Shown here: positions 8,065 through 15,681 of the stretch, one piece after another | How positions within the stretch are numbered: the first letter of the stretch is position 1 | How the letters are laid out: each line of letters starts with the position of its first letter | Source of the DNA: Synergistales bacterium 58_81 | GTDB taxonomy: Bacteria > Synergistota > Synergistia > Synergistales > Thermovirgaceae | Assembly (NCBI GenBank): GCA_001509095.1 | Contig: LGGV01000007.1 | Coordinates: forward strand, 1 to 32,024 | Length of the DNA: 32,024 bases | Direction of reading: 5' to 3' | Position numbers and translations under genes: made by a program | The notes under the pieces: model-generated | What the model was told of the DNA's origin: nothing | Database searches by the model: none | What the model saw: only the letters and a program-made list of their open reading frames with translations

Positions 8065-8208
8065 ATGACGATCATCTACAGGGCTATAGCCCTTTTCATA
8101 CTGGTTTTCGTCTTCCGCTGCATGTTCAGGGAGAAGGACTTCTGGAAACAGGTCACCGCAACGATGGTGGTCATTCCGTTGATCCTCAGGATCCTTCTGA
8201 TCAAGTAG
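8065..8208 (+). CDS. Small membrane protein of 47 residues
   Basis: A short frame, ATG 8065 to TAG 8208, sits behind a near-perfect ribosome site: AGGAGGT about nine bases before the ATG. The product begins MTIIYRAIALFILVFVFRCM, has a charged middle (REKDFWKQ) and ends with a second hydrophobic stretch before the terminal ILLIK. That suggests two short membrane segments. It fills the space between the DctM-like permease (13 bases) and the aspartoacylase-like gene (13 bases), so it belongs to the operon. It is much smaller than DctQ but could act as a reduced accessory subunit of the permease. I do not recognise a named family. Confidence 0.75.
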   Translation: MTIIYRAIALFILVFVFRCMFREKDFWKQVTATMVVIPLILRILLIK

Positions 8209-8221
8209 GGCGGTGGCGACG

Positions 8222-9364
8222 ATGCTATCTTTCAACAAAGGAACCCGTACCTCCGCCGCCTTTCTGCTTGCATTCGCTCTCGTCCTAGCAGCCTTTACGG
8301 GAAAGAACTTCCTCGAGATGAGACGGCCCGACAGGGTCGTTCCGGCTCCGGGTTTCACTTCGCACATGCTTTCCGAATGGTTCCCGAACATATCGGGCAC
8401 ACCTGTTGACACCCCTGTCTTCATCCAGGACAGCGGAGTCCCCGGAGGGTCGGTCCTTATCATGGGGGGAACCCACCCGAACGAACCGGCAGCGACCATG
8501 ACAGCAGTCATCTTTCTCGAAAGAGCCACGGTCAGCAGGGGGAAGCTTTTCGTGATACCCTTTGCCAACATGTCCGCCTTCGGGCACAACTCGCCCCAGG
8601 AGGCCTCCCCGCAGAGAATGCACTTTACCCTTCCCGATGGGAGCGTAAGGTCTTTCCGTTACGGCTCACGGGCGACCAACCCTGTCCACCAGTGGCCCAA
8701 CCCCGATATTTACATTCACGAAGCATCGGGACAGCAGCTCTCCGGGAGCGAAATGGCAAACCTCAACCGGGCCCACCCGGGAGTTGAGGACGGCCCCCTT
8801 ACCCAGCGCCTTGCCAAAGGACTCCTTGAACTGCTTCTCAGGGAAGAGATAGATCTGGCGTTCGACCTTCATGAAGCAAGCCCCGAGTACCCTGTGGTGA
8901 ATGCCATAGTGGCTCACGAGAACAGCATGATGCTTGCCGCCATGGTCACCATGGAACTGGAGGCCCAGGGGGTTCTCATCAGGCTTGAGCCGTCGCCCAA
9001 AAACCTCCGGGGACTCACACACCGGGAGTGGGGCGATGCCACATCCACCATGCCAATTCTCATGGAAACAGGCAACCCCAGCCAGGGACGCCTTCGCGGA
9101 AGGACCGACGAACACCTTGTCATGACCGGCGAGGACAAATTCTACGCCAAGGCGGCGCAACTGGGAAGGCTCTTCATACCCTATGTGAACGATCAGCCGA
9201 TGGACCTGCGGGTCGCGCGACATACAGAATCCATTCTCACCTTTCTGGAGACGCTGGAATTCCTAGATCCCGAGATAGCGATCACAGTAGAGGGCGTACC
9301 CTCCTACGGAGAGATACTGGAAGAAGGCGTCGGAGCTTTTCTGTCGCCTGTACCGGACCAATAG
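8222..9364 (+). CDS. Exported succinylglutamate desuccinylase/aspartoacylase-like zinc hydrolase
   Basis: A 380-residue protein with an N-terminal signal or anchor (about residues 11-27) and an M14-like catalytic domain of the AstE/AspA family. Visible active-site elements are GGTHPNEPA (His85 and Glu88, zinc ligands), FDLHEAS (His217, third zinc ligand) and MPILMETGNPSQ (Glu282, the expected general base). Family members hydrolyse N-acyl amino acids such as N-acetylaspartate or N-succinylglutamate; the hydrophobic N-terminus puts this one outside the cytoplasm. The start could be GTG 8213 or ATG 8222, and the ribosome site is weak for both. Its place between a permease and an exported Ggt suggests that it frees amino acids or acyl groups for uptake. 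The exact substrate is unknown. Confidence 0.82.
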   Translation: MLSFNKGTRTSAAFLLAFALVLAAFTGKNFLEMRRPDRVVPAPGFTSHMLSEWFPNISGTPVDTPVFIQDSGVPGGSVLIMGGTHPNEPAATMTAVIFLERATVSRGKLFVIPFANMSAFGHNSPQEASPQRMHFTLPDGSVRSFRYGSRATNPVHQWPNPDIYIHEASGQQLSGSEMANLNRAHPGVEDGPLTQRLAKGLLELLLREEIDLAFDLHEASPEYPVVNAIVAHENSMMLAAMVTMELEAQGVLIRLEPSPKNLRGLTHREWGDATSTMPILMETGNPSQGRLRGRTDEHLVMTGEDKFYAKAAQLGRLFIPYVNDQPMDLRVARHTESILTFLETLEFLDPEIAITVEGVPSYGEILEEGVGAFLSPVPDQ

Positions 9365-9373
9365 GGGGTTTTC

Positions 9374-9403
9374 TCCGCCTTTGGAGGCGGAATGATCTTT
9401 TTT
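9374..9403 (+). terminator. Stem-loop after the aspartoacylase-like gene, possible weak terminator
   Basis: TCCGCCT and AGGCGGA pair perfectly around TTGG (9374-9391). A run of six T (9398-9403) begins six bases after the stem instead of directly, so termination is probably partial. It may lower transcription into ggt. Confidence 0.5.
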
Positions 9404-9440
9404 AAAGGCAGTAACTATCACTGAAGGGAGGAAAAGCAAG

Positions 9441-11156
9441 ATGAAAAAGGCAGCGGCGATCCTTCTGGCAATATCGCTGACAATGGCTGCAGGTGCGGCT
9501 TTTGCGGTAGAGGCAGAAGAGGTAATGGCAAAGAACGGGATGGTTTCCTCGGCCCATGAACTGGCGTCGAGGGCAGGGGTTGAGATCATGCAGAGGGGCG
9601 GCAATGCAGTTGATGCGGCCATAGCCACCATGCTCGCTCTGAACGTAGTGGAGCCCAACGCCTCAGGAATAGGCGGAGGGGGCTTCATGGTGATCAGGAA
9701 CGCAAAGACCGGTGAAGTGGTGTTCCTTGATTATCGTGAAACGGCACCGGCTTCCGCCACCAAAGACATGTACGCTTCCCAGCAGTCCAAGGATGAGAGC
9801 TGGTCCAAGGTCGGCGGCAAGGCCGTCGGGGTGCCTGGGCAGATATTCGGAATATTCGCAGCCCTTGAGAACTACGGGACCATGACTTTCGCGGAAGTGG
9901 CGGTACCCGCCATCAGGCTTGCCGAGGAGGGTTTCGAGGTCCACCCGATGCAGACGGGTATTATTGCCGACAACTACGACAAGATAGCAAAGAACAACGA
10001 TCTGGATGACCTTGCCTTCTTCGAGGACGGACTCCCCATCGAGGCGGGAAAGATCCTGAAGCAGCCCAGACTTGCCGAGGCCTTCCGCCTTATCGCGGAG
10101 CATGGGGTCAACGCGATGACCGAGGGACCCATAGGCGAATCCGTTGTCGCAGCGGTCAACCGCGCCGGGGGGAAGATGACCATGGGTGACCTCAAGAACT
10201 ACCAGGTCAAGATAGGAGATCCTGCCTACGGGACCTACAGGGGCTACCATATCTACTCCACGCCTCCCGCTTCGAGCGGCGGGACTCACATCGTCCAGTT
10301 GCTGAACATTCTCGAGAACTTCCCCATCAGCTCAATGAAGCACAACTCTCCCCAGTACCTGCATACCCTCGCCGAGGCAATGAAGCTCGTCTTCGCCGAC
10401 CGGGGCAAGTACATGGCCGATACGGCCTTCGTGGACGTACCGCTGCGGGGCCTGACGAGCAAGGAGTACGCAAGGGAACTGGCCAGAAAGATAAGGGTCT
10501 ACGAGGTAATGCAGGAGGTCCAGCCCGGTGATCCATGGCCCTACAACGGGGGCAACGAAACTGTATTCCTGGGCGGAGGAGGCAACAAGCATATCTCCAC
10601 GAGTCACTTTTCCGTCGTTGACAAGGAGGGGAACATTGTAGCCTCTACCAACACCGTCAACTACTTCTTCGGATCAGGGGTCTTCTCTACCGAGTACGGG
10701 TTCGTCCTTAACAACGAGATGGACGACTTCTCCCAGAACCCCGATAGCGTCAACGCTCCCGAACCGGGCAAACGACCCCTTTCTTCCATGTCGCCTTCAA
10801 TAGTCCTCGATCCTCACGGACAGCCCTTCATGACCCTAGGGGCCGCCGGCGCAATGAGGATAATCACTGCTGTCACACAGATCATAATGAACGTCATCGA
10901 CTTCGGCATGCATATGGATGAGGCCATCGAACAGCCCAGGATCTTTGCTTTCTCCTCGGGCGGTCAGAGCGGCCCCCTTCGCGTCGAAGAAACAATGAAC
11001 GAGACCACCATCCAGTTCCTGAAACTCAGGGGGCACAACGTGGAGGTCCAGCCCAGGGGCGGCTACTACGGTACGGCACAGGGTATACTCTTCATCGACG
11101 GGATGATGAACGGCGGCGCTGACAGTCGCCGTCTGGGCGTGCCGGTAGGCTTCTAG
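9441..11156 (+). CDS. ggt: Gamma-glutamyltransferase, exported
   Basis: A 571-residue Ntn-hydrolase precursor that splits gamma-glutamyl amide bonds (glutathione, gamma-glutamyl peptides, or poly-gamma-glutamate in CapD-like relatives). It has a signal peptide (MKKAAAILLA to AAFA). The family blocks are in order: GGNAVDAAIA (residues 53-62), NASGIGGGGFM (73-83), YRETAP with Arg99 as the likely alpha-carboxylate contact, and GVPG. Autoprocessing should occur before Thr387 in STSHFSVVD, making that Thr the nucleophile. Then come NNEMDDF and RPLSSMSPSI with the oxyanion-hole serines 448 and 449. Length and motifs indicate an intact enzyme. GGGAGG precedes the ATG. A terminator follows, and pgsB starts just after it, so a role in trimming or releasing a gamma-linked glutamyl product is plausible but unproven. 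Confidence 0.95.
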   Translation: MKKAAAILLAISLTMAAGAAFAVEAEEVMAKNGMVSSAHELASRAGVEIMQRGGNAVDAAIATMLALNVVEPNASGIGGGGFMVIRNAKTGEVVFLDYRETAPASATKDMYASQQSKDESWSKVGGKAVGVPGQIFGIFAALENYGTMTFAEVAVPAIRLAEEGFEVHPMQTGIIADNYDKIAKNNDLDDLAFFEDGLPIEAGKILKQPRLAEAFRLIAEHGVNAMTEGPIGESVVAAVNRAGGKMTMGDLKNYQVKIGDPAYGTYRGYHIYSTPPASSGGTHIVQLLNILENFPISSMKHNSPQYLHTLAEAMKLVFADRGKYMADTAFVDVPLRGLTSKEYARELARKIRVYEVMQEVQPGDPWPYNGGNETVFLGGGGNKHISTSHFSVVDKEGNIVASTNTVNYFFGSGVFSTEYGFVLNNEMDDFSQNPDSVNAPEPGKRPLSSMSPSIVLDPHGQPFMTLGAAGAMRIITAVTQIIMNVIDFGMHMDEAIEQPRIFAFSSGGQSGPLRVEETMNETTIQFLKLRGHNVEVQPRGGYYGTAQGILFIDGMMNGGADSRRLGVPVGF

Positions 11157-11196
11157 GCTCGGATCCCACAAAAGCTTCGCGTTGTAGTAATCTTTT

Positions 11197-11222
11197 GGGG
11201 CGGCCATTGAGCCGCCCCTTTT
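11197..11222 (+). terminator. Rho-independent terminator between ggt and pgsB
   Basis: GGGGCGGC and GCCGCCCC form a perfect eight-base-pair stem around CATTGA, followed by TTTT. The T-run is short and the pgsB ribosome site (GGAGGTG) begins about six bases later, so partial readthrough into pgs is possible. Confidence 0.75.
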
Positions 11223-11239
11223 CAATGTGGAGGTGTAAC

Positions 11240-12214
11240 TTGAGAAACACCTGGCCCCCCTACCGGATCCTGCTCACCGGGACCCGCGGCAAGAGCACGG
11301 CCGTTCGCTACATTGCCGCAGCCCTGGATTCCATCGGCATATCCTTTTCGGCCCGGATCACCGGGACTGTTCCCATGGTCATTGAAGGTCTCCAGGAGAA
11401 AAGGATCGTCCGCAACTCGCCGGCCCACATATCGGAGATGATCTGGTGGATCAGGAATATCCCCGAAGGCACGCAGGCCGTTGTGGCCGAGAACAGCGCC
11501 GTTTCCCCTGAGCTGCAGCCTCTTTCGGCTCGATGGCTGGACCCGGGACTGATCGTATGGACCAGCGTGCTCCCCGATCACGCGGAGTACTGGGGACCTC
11601 ACCTTTCGGGGGCAAGGGAAGCACTCCTCAATGGTGTTCCCAGAAGCTCCAGGGTGCTTTTGGGCAACCAGGCCGGGCAGGACCGGGAACTGGTCCTAGC
11701 CCTGGAGAAGATGAAATGTACCCTTTTTACGACAGGAATGCCTGTTGAAGAACTGTCCCATCAGTATGAAACGATCGCCGTGGAGGCACTCAACATCCTT
11801 GGTCTCCCCGGATCGGAGGCCTCTTTCCGGAGGGTCCCCATAGATCCCCATGAATTCCGGATAGTGAACCCCCGCCGGGGCGGAGCAGTAGCCTGGGCGT
11901 TCTCCTCCAACGACCCCGTGACGGCTGAGGCACTCTTCCGCTCGACGGGCTGGGACCAGGAGCGAACGGCGTTACTCTTCAACCACAGGCACGACCGCCC
12001 CTCCCGGCTTTCGGCTCACCTCCCCTGGATCAGGAACGGAAGATGGAAGAGAAGGATCATCACCGGCGACCGCCCCCTCGTCCTCACCGGTTTCAGCTTT
12101 TTCCCGCCTTCCAGCGCCGAGGCCCTGGCGGACCTTGTCAGAAGCGAGGGCACCGTCTTCGGTTGCGGCAATGTCAGGGGCCTCCCTTTTGCATGGGAGG
12201 TCGAAGCATCGTGA
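11240..12214 (+). CDS. pgsB: PgsB/CapB-like poly-gamma-glutamate synthase ligase
   Basis: A 324-residue Mur-ligase-like protein. PgsB/CapB activates the gamma-carboxyl of glutamate with ATP and, with PgsC and usually PgsA, builds poly-gamma-glutamate at the membrane. The Walker-type loop RILLTGTRGKSTAVRYI covers residues 9-25 with GTRGKST at 14-20. It is followed by AENSAVSPELQPLSARWLDPG and VLPDHAEYWGPH, matching the family's ALQPELQ and LDH blocks. It is shorter than B. subtilis PgsB (about 390 residues) and lacks an N-terminal membrane segment, which is odd for this family. The start is TTG 11240 behind GGAGGTG; the longer reading begins inside the terminator. The stop overlaps the pgsC start by four bases. 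No pgsA is nearby, so the product may not be a classic capsule polymer. Confidence 0.85.
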   Translation: MRNTWPPYRILLTGTRGKSTAVRYIAAALDSIGISFSARITGTVPMVIEGLQEKRIVRNSPAHISEMIWWIRNIPEGTQAVVAENSAVSPELQPLSARWLDPGLIVWTSVLPDHAEYWGPHLSGAREALLNGVPRSSRVLLGNQAGQDRELVLALEKMKCTLFTTGMPVEELSHQYETIAVEALNILGLPGSEASFRRVPIDPHEFRIVNPRRGGAVAWAFSSNDPVTAEALFRSTGWDQERTALLFNHRHDRPSRLSAHLPWIRNGRWKRRIITGDRPLVLTGFSFFPPSSAEALADLVRSEGTVFGCGNVRGLPFAWEVEAS

Positions 12215-12627
12215 ACAGGGAGATACTGGTCATAGCCATTGGAATAGCTCTTGGGATGCTGTTTTTCCACAGGACAGGACTCTCCCCCGGCGGCATTATC
12301 TCCCCCGGGATCCTTGCCCTGCACATGAACACTTTTCACGCCTTTGCATGGACCCTTGCCTTTTCTCTTTTCATCTTCTTCCTCCTAGAGATCGCTGTGC
12401 GCATCTTTGGCCTCTACGGTCGCCAGAGGACCGCCCTGTCGCTGCTTTTGGCAGCCCTGACGGCTCTTCTTGCTCTGGGCCGGTTGCCCCTTGACCCTCT
12501 TTGGCTCGGATGGGTGGTGCCGGGCCTCGTGGCCTCCGATATCCAGCGCCAGGGGCTATTGCCTACAGTATCTGCGCTCCTGTCCCTGGCAGGGGTGACT
12601 TTCCTTGCCGGAGGACTTCTGCCTTGA
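12211..12627 (+). CDS. pgsC: PgsC/CapC-like membrane subunit of poly-gamma-glutamate synthase
   Basis: A 138-residue, very hydrophobic protein with about five membrane segments. The N-terminus reads VNREILVIAIGIALGMLFF, then TGLSPGGIISPGILAL, the conserved PgsC/CapC motif. The length is close to that of B. subtilis PgsC. PgsC forms the membrane complex with PgsB and is required for polymer synthesis. The start is GTG 12211, overlapping the pgsB stop in GTGA, with GGGAGG about ten bases upstream. This overlap indicates translational coupling and a fixed stoichiometry with PgsB. The end overlaps pgsW in the same manner (TTGA). Confidence 0.87.
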   Translation: MNREILVIAIGIALGMLFFHRTGLSPGGIISPGILALHMNTFHAFAWTLAFSLFIFFLLEIAVRIFGLYGRQRTALSLLLAALTALLALGRLPLDPLWLGWVVPGLVASDIQRQGLLPTVSALLSLAGVTFLAGGLLP

Positions 12628-13652
12628 AAGGGGTCTTCTCCATCCTGAAGAAGGGTGTTAACCGGCAGACGGCAAGTATCGCTCTCTGGGCACTCCTGGT
12701 GGCAACGCTGGTATGGTTGCCCGGCGGCAGCCCCCTCTCCCCGGAGGAATCAAGGCTTCTTCAAAGGATCGAGGCGGCCTGGGAATCGCTACTGGCCCTT
12801 AGAAGCGAAACCGGCGTGCCCCACTCAGAGACTGACGACCCACATAGATCGGGGATGATAGGGGTGGAGTGGAGTCCCATTACAACAACTTCCGGTAGTC
12901 TCGCCTCGAAGCAGTTGTCCGTCCGGCCCGGCTGGGCTGTGATCTTCCGAAGGTGGTTTGCCCGTGAGGGTCTGGGACCCGGCGACAGGATAACCATTCT
13001 CAGTTCAGGCTCCTTCCCCGGCCTTGCTGTGTCTTCCCTGGCCGCGGCAGAGTCTCTTGGCCTGGACGTGACCCTGGTGATCTCTCTGGGATCCTCCACG
13101 TGGGGGGCCAATATTCCTTCGATGACGATCTCCGATATCCTCTACTTTCTCAGGACAAGGGGGTTCGTAAGAACCAGGGCCGCCGCCTGCACCATCGGCG
13201 GAGCCGGCGAGATGGGTAGGGACCTCCCGCCTGAAGGGCTTTCAGCTCTCGAGGAAGCAGCTCGAAGGGATGTTATCCCTTTGATCATCGCCGAAGACCT
13301 TGAAGAGATGATCGAACGGAAGGCCGCGGTCTCCCTGCCGGAAGGTACCCGTCTCGTGGTCCAGATAGGCGGGAGTCACGCCGATCTCGGTAGCGATCCC
13401 TCCGTGCTTGACCTCCCCCCGGGGTTCCTGCGACCCTCTCCAGGTTTGAAGGCCGGTAATGGCGTTGTCTCCAAGGCTCTGGAAAGGGGTATAACGGTCC
13501 TCCACGTCCTGAACATCCCTGAACTTGCCCGTTCGGCAGGCCTTGAAGGGAGATACTCCCTGCCATGGGCAAGACCACCCTGGCGATTCCTCGTCGCCGC
13601 CACTTCAGGAATGATCGTACTGAGTCTTTTCCGACGGTGGGAGCTTGAATGA
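12624..13652 (+). CDS. pgsW: Poly-gamma-glutamate system protein (PgsW-like)
   Basis: A 342-residue protein starting at TTG 12624 behind GGAGG (eight bases) and overlapping the pgsC stop by four bases. It has one membrane segment near the N-terminus (IALWALLVATLVWLP) and one at the C-terminus (FLVAATSGMIVLSLF). The large soluble part between them, probably outside the membrane, carries GDRITILSSGSFPGLAVSSL and LVISLGSSTWGANIP. I recognise this as the poly-gamma-glutamate system protein family that accompanies pgsBC where pgsA is missing. Its biochemical role is not known. The GSSTWGAN and IGGAGEMG stretches suggest a phosphate- or nucleotide-like binding fold, which is only a guess. It ends with ATGA shared with the histidine kinase. 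Confidence 0.75.
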   Translation: MKGVFSILKKGVNRQTASIALWALLVATLVWLPGGSPLSPEESRLLQRIEAAWESLLALRSETGVPHSETDDPHRSGMIGVEWSPITTTSGSLASKQLSVRPGWAVIFRRWFAREGLGPGDRITILSSGSFPGLAVSSLAAAESLGLDVTLVISLGSSTWGANIPSMTISDILYFLRTRGFVRTRAAACTIGGAGEMGRDLPPEGLSALEEAARRDVIPLIIAEDLEEMIERKAAVSLPEGTRLVVQIGGSHADLGSDPSVLDLPPGFLRPSPGLKAGNGVVSKALERGITVLHVLNIPELARSAGLEGRYSLPWARPPWRFLVAATSGMIVLSLFRRWELE

Positions 13653-15046
13653 TAACCCGTGGAGAGAGGACCATTGAAACCTCTGGAGGCATGTCCACCC
13701 AGGCTCTCTGGGGAACGATACTCCTGGCTGCCTGGGGTGTCTCCCATTTCTACGAGAGACCTATCTACCACGTCTTCCGGTTCCTCGACCTGTCCGTAAG
13801 GTATGACGACAGCGGCTATCTCCTGGCTGCGACCGCCGTCCTTGTCGTCATCAACGCTGCCAGGGCCCTGCTCCTTTACGAGGGGTGGTTTCTGGTAGGT
13901 AACGGTGCTGCCGAGGCCACCGGCCACAGATCGGTGGGGCGCGTCCTCCCCCTCGTCGGTATACCTGTATGCTACCAGGCCGTGGCGGTATTCGACTTTC
14001 CATCCATACCCCATTTCGGAATGCCGGCGGTGCTTGGCCTGGCGAGCGTCCTGTTGGTCCAGTACCTTACCCGGGGCGTGACCGGATGGATCAACCGCGC
14101 CGTAGCGCTTTTCCCCCTCCTGGTATCCTTTCAGTGGCTTGACGTAATTCCTTCCCTAACAAAGTACGGATTCGGCTGGGGAGAGATCTCCATGGCGATC
14201 AAGCAGATCGCGGAGCTGCCGAATAAGACCCTCGTCCTGGACCTGGTAGGGGGTACCTTCTTCCTCTTCCTCTTTGCGGGAGCGCTTCTCACCATAGAGC
14301 TTCTTGTAAGCTACGAGCGGCAGCTGGAACAGTTCCGGCGTTTCAGGGCCCAGGAGAGAGAACTTTACTCACTCAAGGAGCAACAGCTCCAGTCCAGGGC
14401 GATCAGGGAGATGCAAAACCTTGTTCACGACCTGAGGCGACCCCTTACGACCATAGTCGGCCTGTCGGACGTGATCTCCGAGGAGGGATCCGAAAATTCC
14501 CGCAGGCACGCCTCGGTGATACTGAAGGCATCCGGATCCATGGATCAGATGATCTCCGAGATCCTTGACGCTGCCTCGGCCCGTACCGTGACCGTCTCCG
14601 CCCTGGTGGATTACTCTCTGAGCCAGGTAAGCCCAATGGATTGGAGCCCCTCTATTGAGGTGGATATCCCCCACGAATGCGGCAAGGTCCTCCTGAACGT
14701 CAACGCCGTAAGGCTCTCCAGGGCCCTGGCGAACCTTCTCGACAATGCGGCCAGGGCTTCATCCACCTCACCGGAGGGGGTGAGGATCCGCCTGACGGCA
14801 AGATCATCCCAGGGCTGTATAAAGATCTCCGTGGAAGATAACGGCCCGGGATTCATCCAGCGACCTAAGGCTCACCGTTCGGGCTGGGGTTCAACCGGCC
14901 TGGGGCTGGTCTTCGTTCAGGAGGTGGTCAGAGATCACGGAGGCAAGGTTACCTTCGGGGAAAGCCCCCTGGGCGGCGCTTCGGTTACACTTTCTCTGAA
15001 ACGGGTAGGTGACCGGGGAGAAGATAAGGAAGGTGGATCGAATTGA
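13649..15046 (+). CDS. Membrane sensor histidine kinase
   Basis: A 465-residue kinase. The N-terminal half holds about six membrane segments (residues 18-220) with no large extracellular domain, so the sensor is within or just outside the membrane. A coiled linker (about 222-250) leads to the dimerisation/H-box NLVHDLRRPLTTIVGLSDV with phosphoacceptor His260. The catalytic domain has the N-box ANLLDNAARAS, the G1 box EDNGPGF and the G2 box STGLGLVFVQEVV. All key blocks are present. It starts at ATG 13649, overlapping the pgsW stop, and ends in TTGA shared with its response regulator. Being translated with pgsBCW suggests that it monitors or is controlled by the same surface product; that link is inferred from position. 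Confidence 0.92.
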   Translation: MITRGERTIETSGGMSTQALWGTILLAAWGVSHFYERPIYHVFRFLDLSVRYDDSGYLLAATAVLVVINAARALLLYEGWFLVGNGAAEATGHRSVGRVLPLVGIPVCYQAVAVFDFPSIPHFGMPAVLGLASVLLVQYLTRGVTGWINRAVALFPLLVSFQWLDVIPSLTKYGFGWGEISMAIKQIAELPNKTLVLDLVGGTFFLFLFAGALLTIELLVSYERQLEQFRRFRAQERELYSLKEQQLQSRAIREMQNLVHDLRRPLTTIVGLSDVISEEGSENSRRHASVILKASGSMDQMISEILDAASARTVTVSALVDYSLSQVSPMDWSPSIEVDIPHECGKVLLNVNAVRLSRALANLLDNAARASSTSPEGVRIRLTARSSQGCIKISVEDNGPGFIQRPKAHRSGWGSTGLGLVFVQEVVRDHGGKVTFGESPLGGASVTLSLKRVGDRGEDKEGGSN

Positions 15047-15681
15047 CCATTTACCTTGGTGCAGTGGATGACGACACGGGCATTCTCTACACGCTGGAGG
15101 CCATGGCCTCCCTACAGGGGTGGGAGATGAAGACCACTACCAGGCCCCGGGAAGCACTTGACTGGATCAGGAAAGACTTGGTGGACATACTGCTCGTGGA
15201 CTTTCACATGCCGGGCATGAGCGGTCTGGAAGTCATCAGGGAGGCCAGGAAGATCTCCTCAGAGACGATCCTGCTGGTGCTTACCGTCGAGGAGTCACCA
15301 GGTATAGCAGAGAACCTCCACATTGCAGGAGCTGACGACTTCATTTCCAAGCCTCTCAGGCTGGCGGATTTCACTTCCCGGATCGCCCTTCACGCAGAGT
15401 TGTGCAGGTACAGACGGTTGGGGCGTCGGAACCAGCCCCGGAAGGGTCTTTCCGAGGGTATTGCAAGAAGGGTCCTTGAAATTGTAAGCAGCGGCGAAAG
15501 CCCCGTCGATGTCAGAACCGTTGCAGAAAAGGCAGGCATCTCCTACCCTTCTGCTCATCGATACCTGGAGTTCCTCGTCTCCAAGGGGAGCATCGCCAAA
15601 AGGAGCCTGAACGTGGACGGCAGACCGGGAAGACCCCGGTCCATCTATCAACTGACCTTAAAGGACACGCCCCGTGAGTGA
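15043..15681 (+). CDS. Response regulator, CitB/DpiA-like, with C-terminal helix-turn-helix
   Basis: A 212-residue two-component regulator. The receiver domain (residues 3-120) has the acidic pocket VDDD (9-11), phosphoacceptor Asp53 in VDFHMPGMSG, a Thr in LVLTVEES and Lys in FISKPL. The C-terminal half carries SPVDVRTVAEKAGISYPSAHRYLEFLVSKG, a winged helix of the type seen in citrate/fumarate response regulators (CitB, DcuR). The start is TTG 15043, overlapping the kinase stop by four bases; GGAAGG lies upstream. It is the evident partner of the preceding kinase. Targets are unknown, but the pgs operon, the MFS gene promoter and the neighbouring transport operons are candidates. Confidence 0.92.
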   Translation: MTIYLGAVDDDTGILYTLEAMASLQGWEMKTTTRPREALDWIRKDLVDILLVDFHMPGMSGLEVIREARKISSETILLVLTVEESPGIAENLHIAGADDFISKPLRLADFTSRIALHAELCRYRRLGRRNQPRKGLSEGIARRVLEIVSSGESPVDVRTVAEKAGISYPSAHRYLEFLVSKGSIAKRSLNVDGRPGRPRSIYQLTLKDTPRE

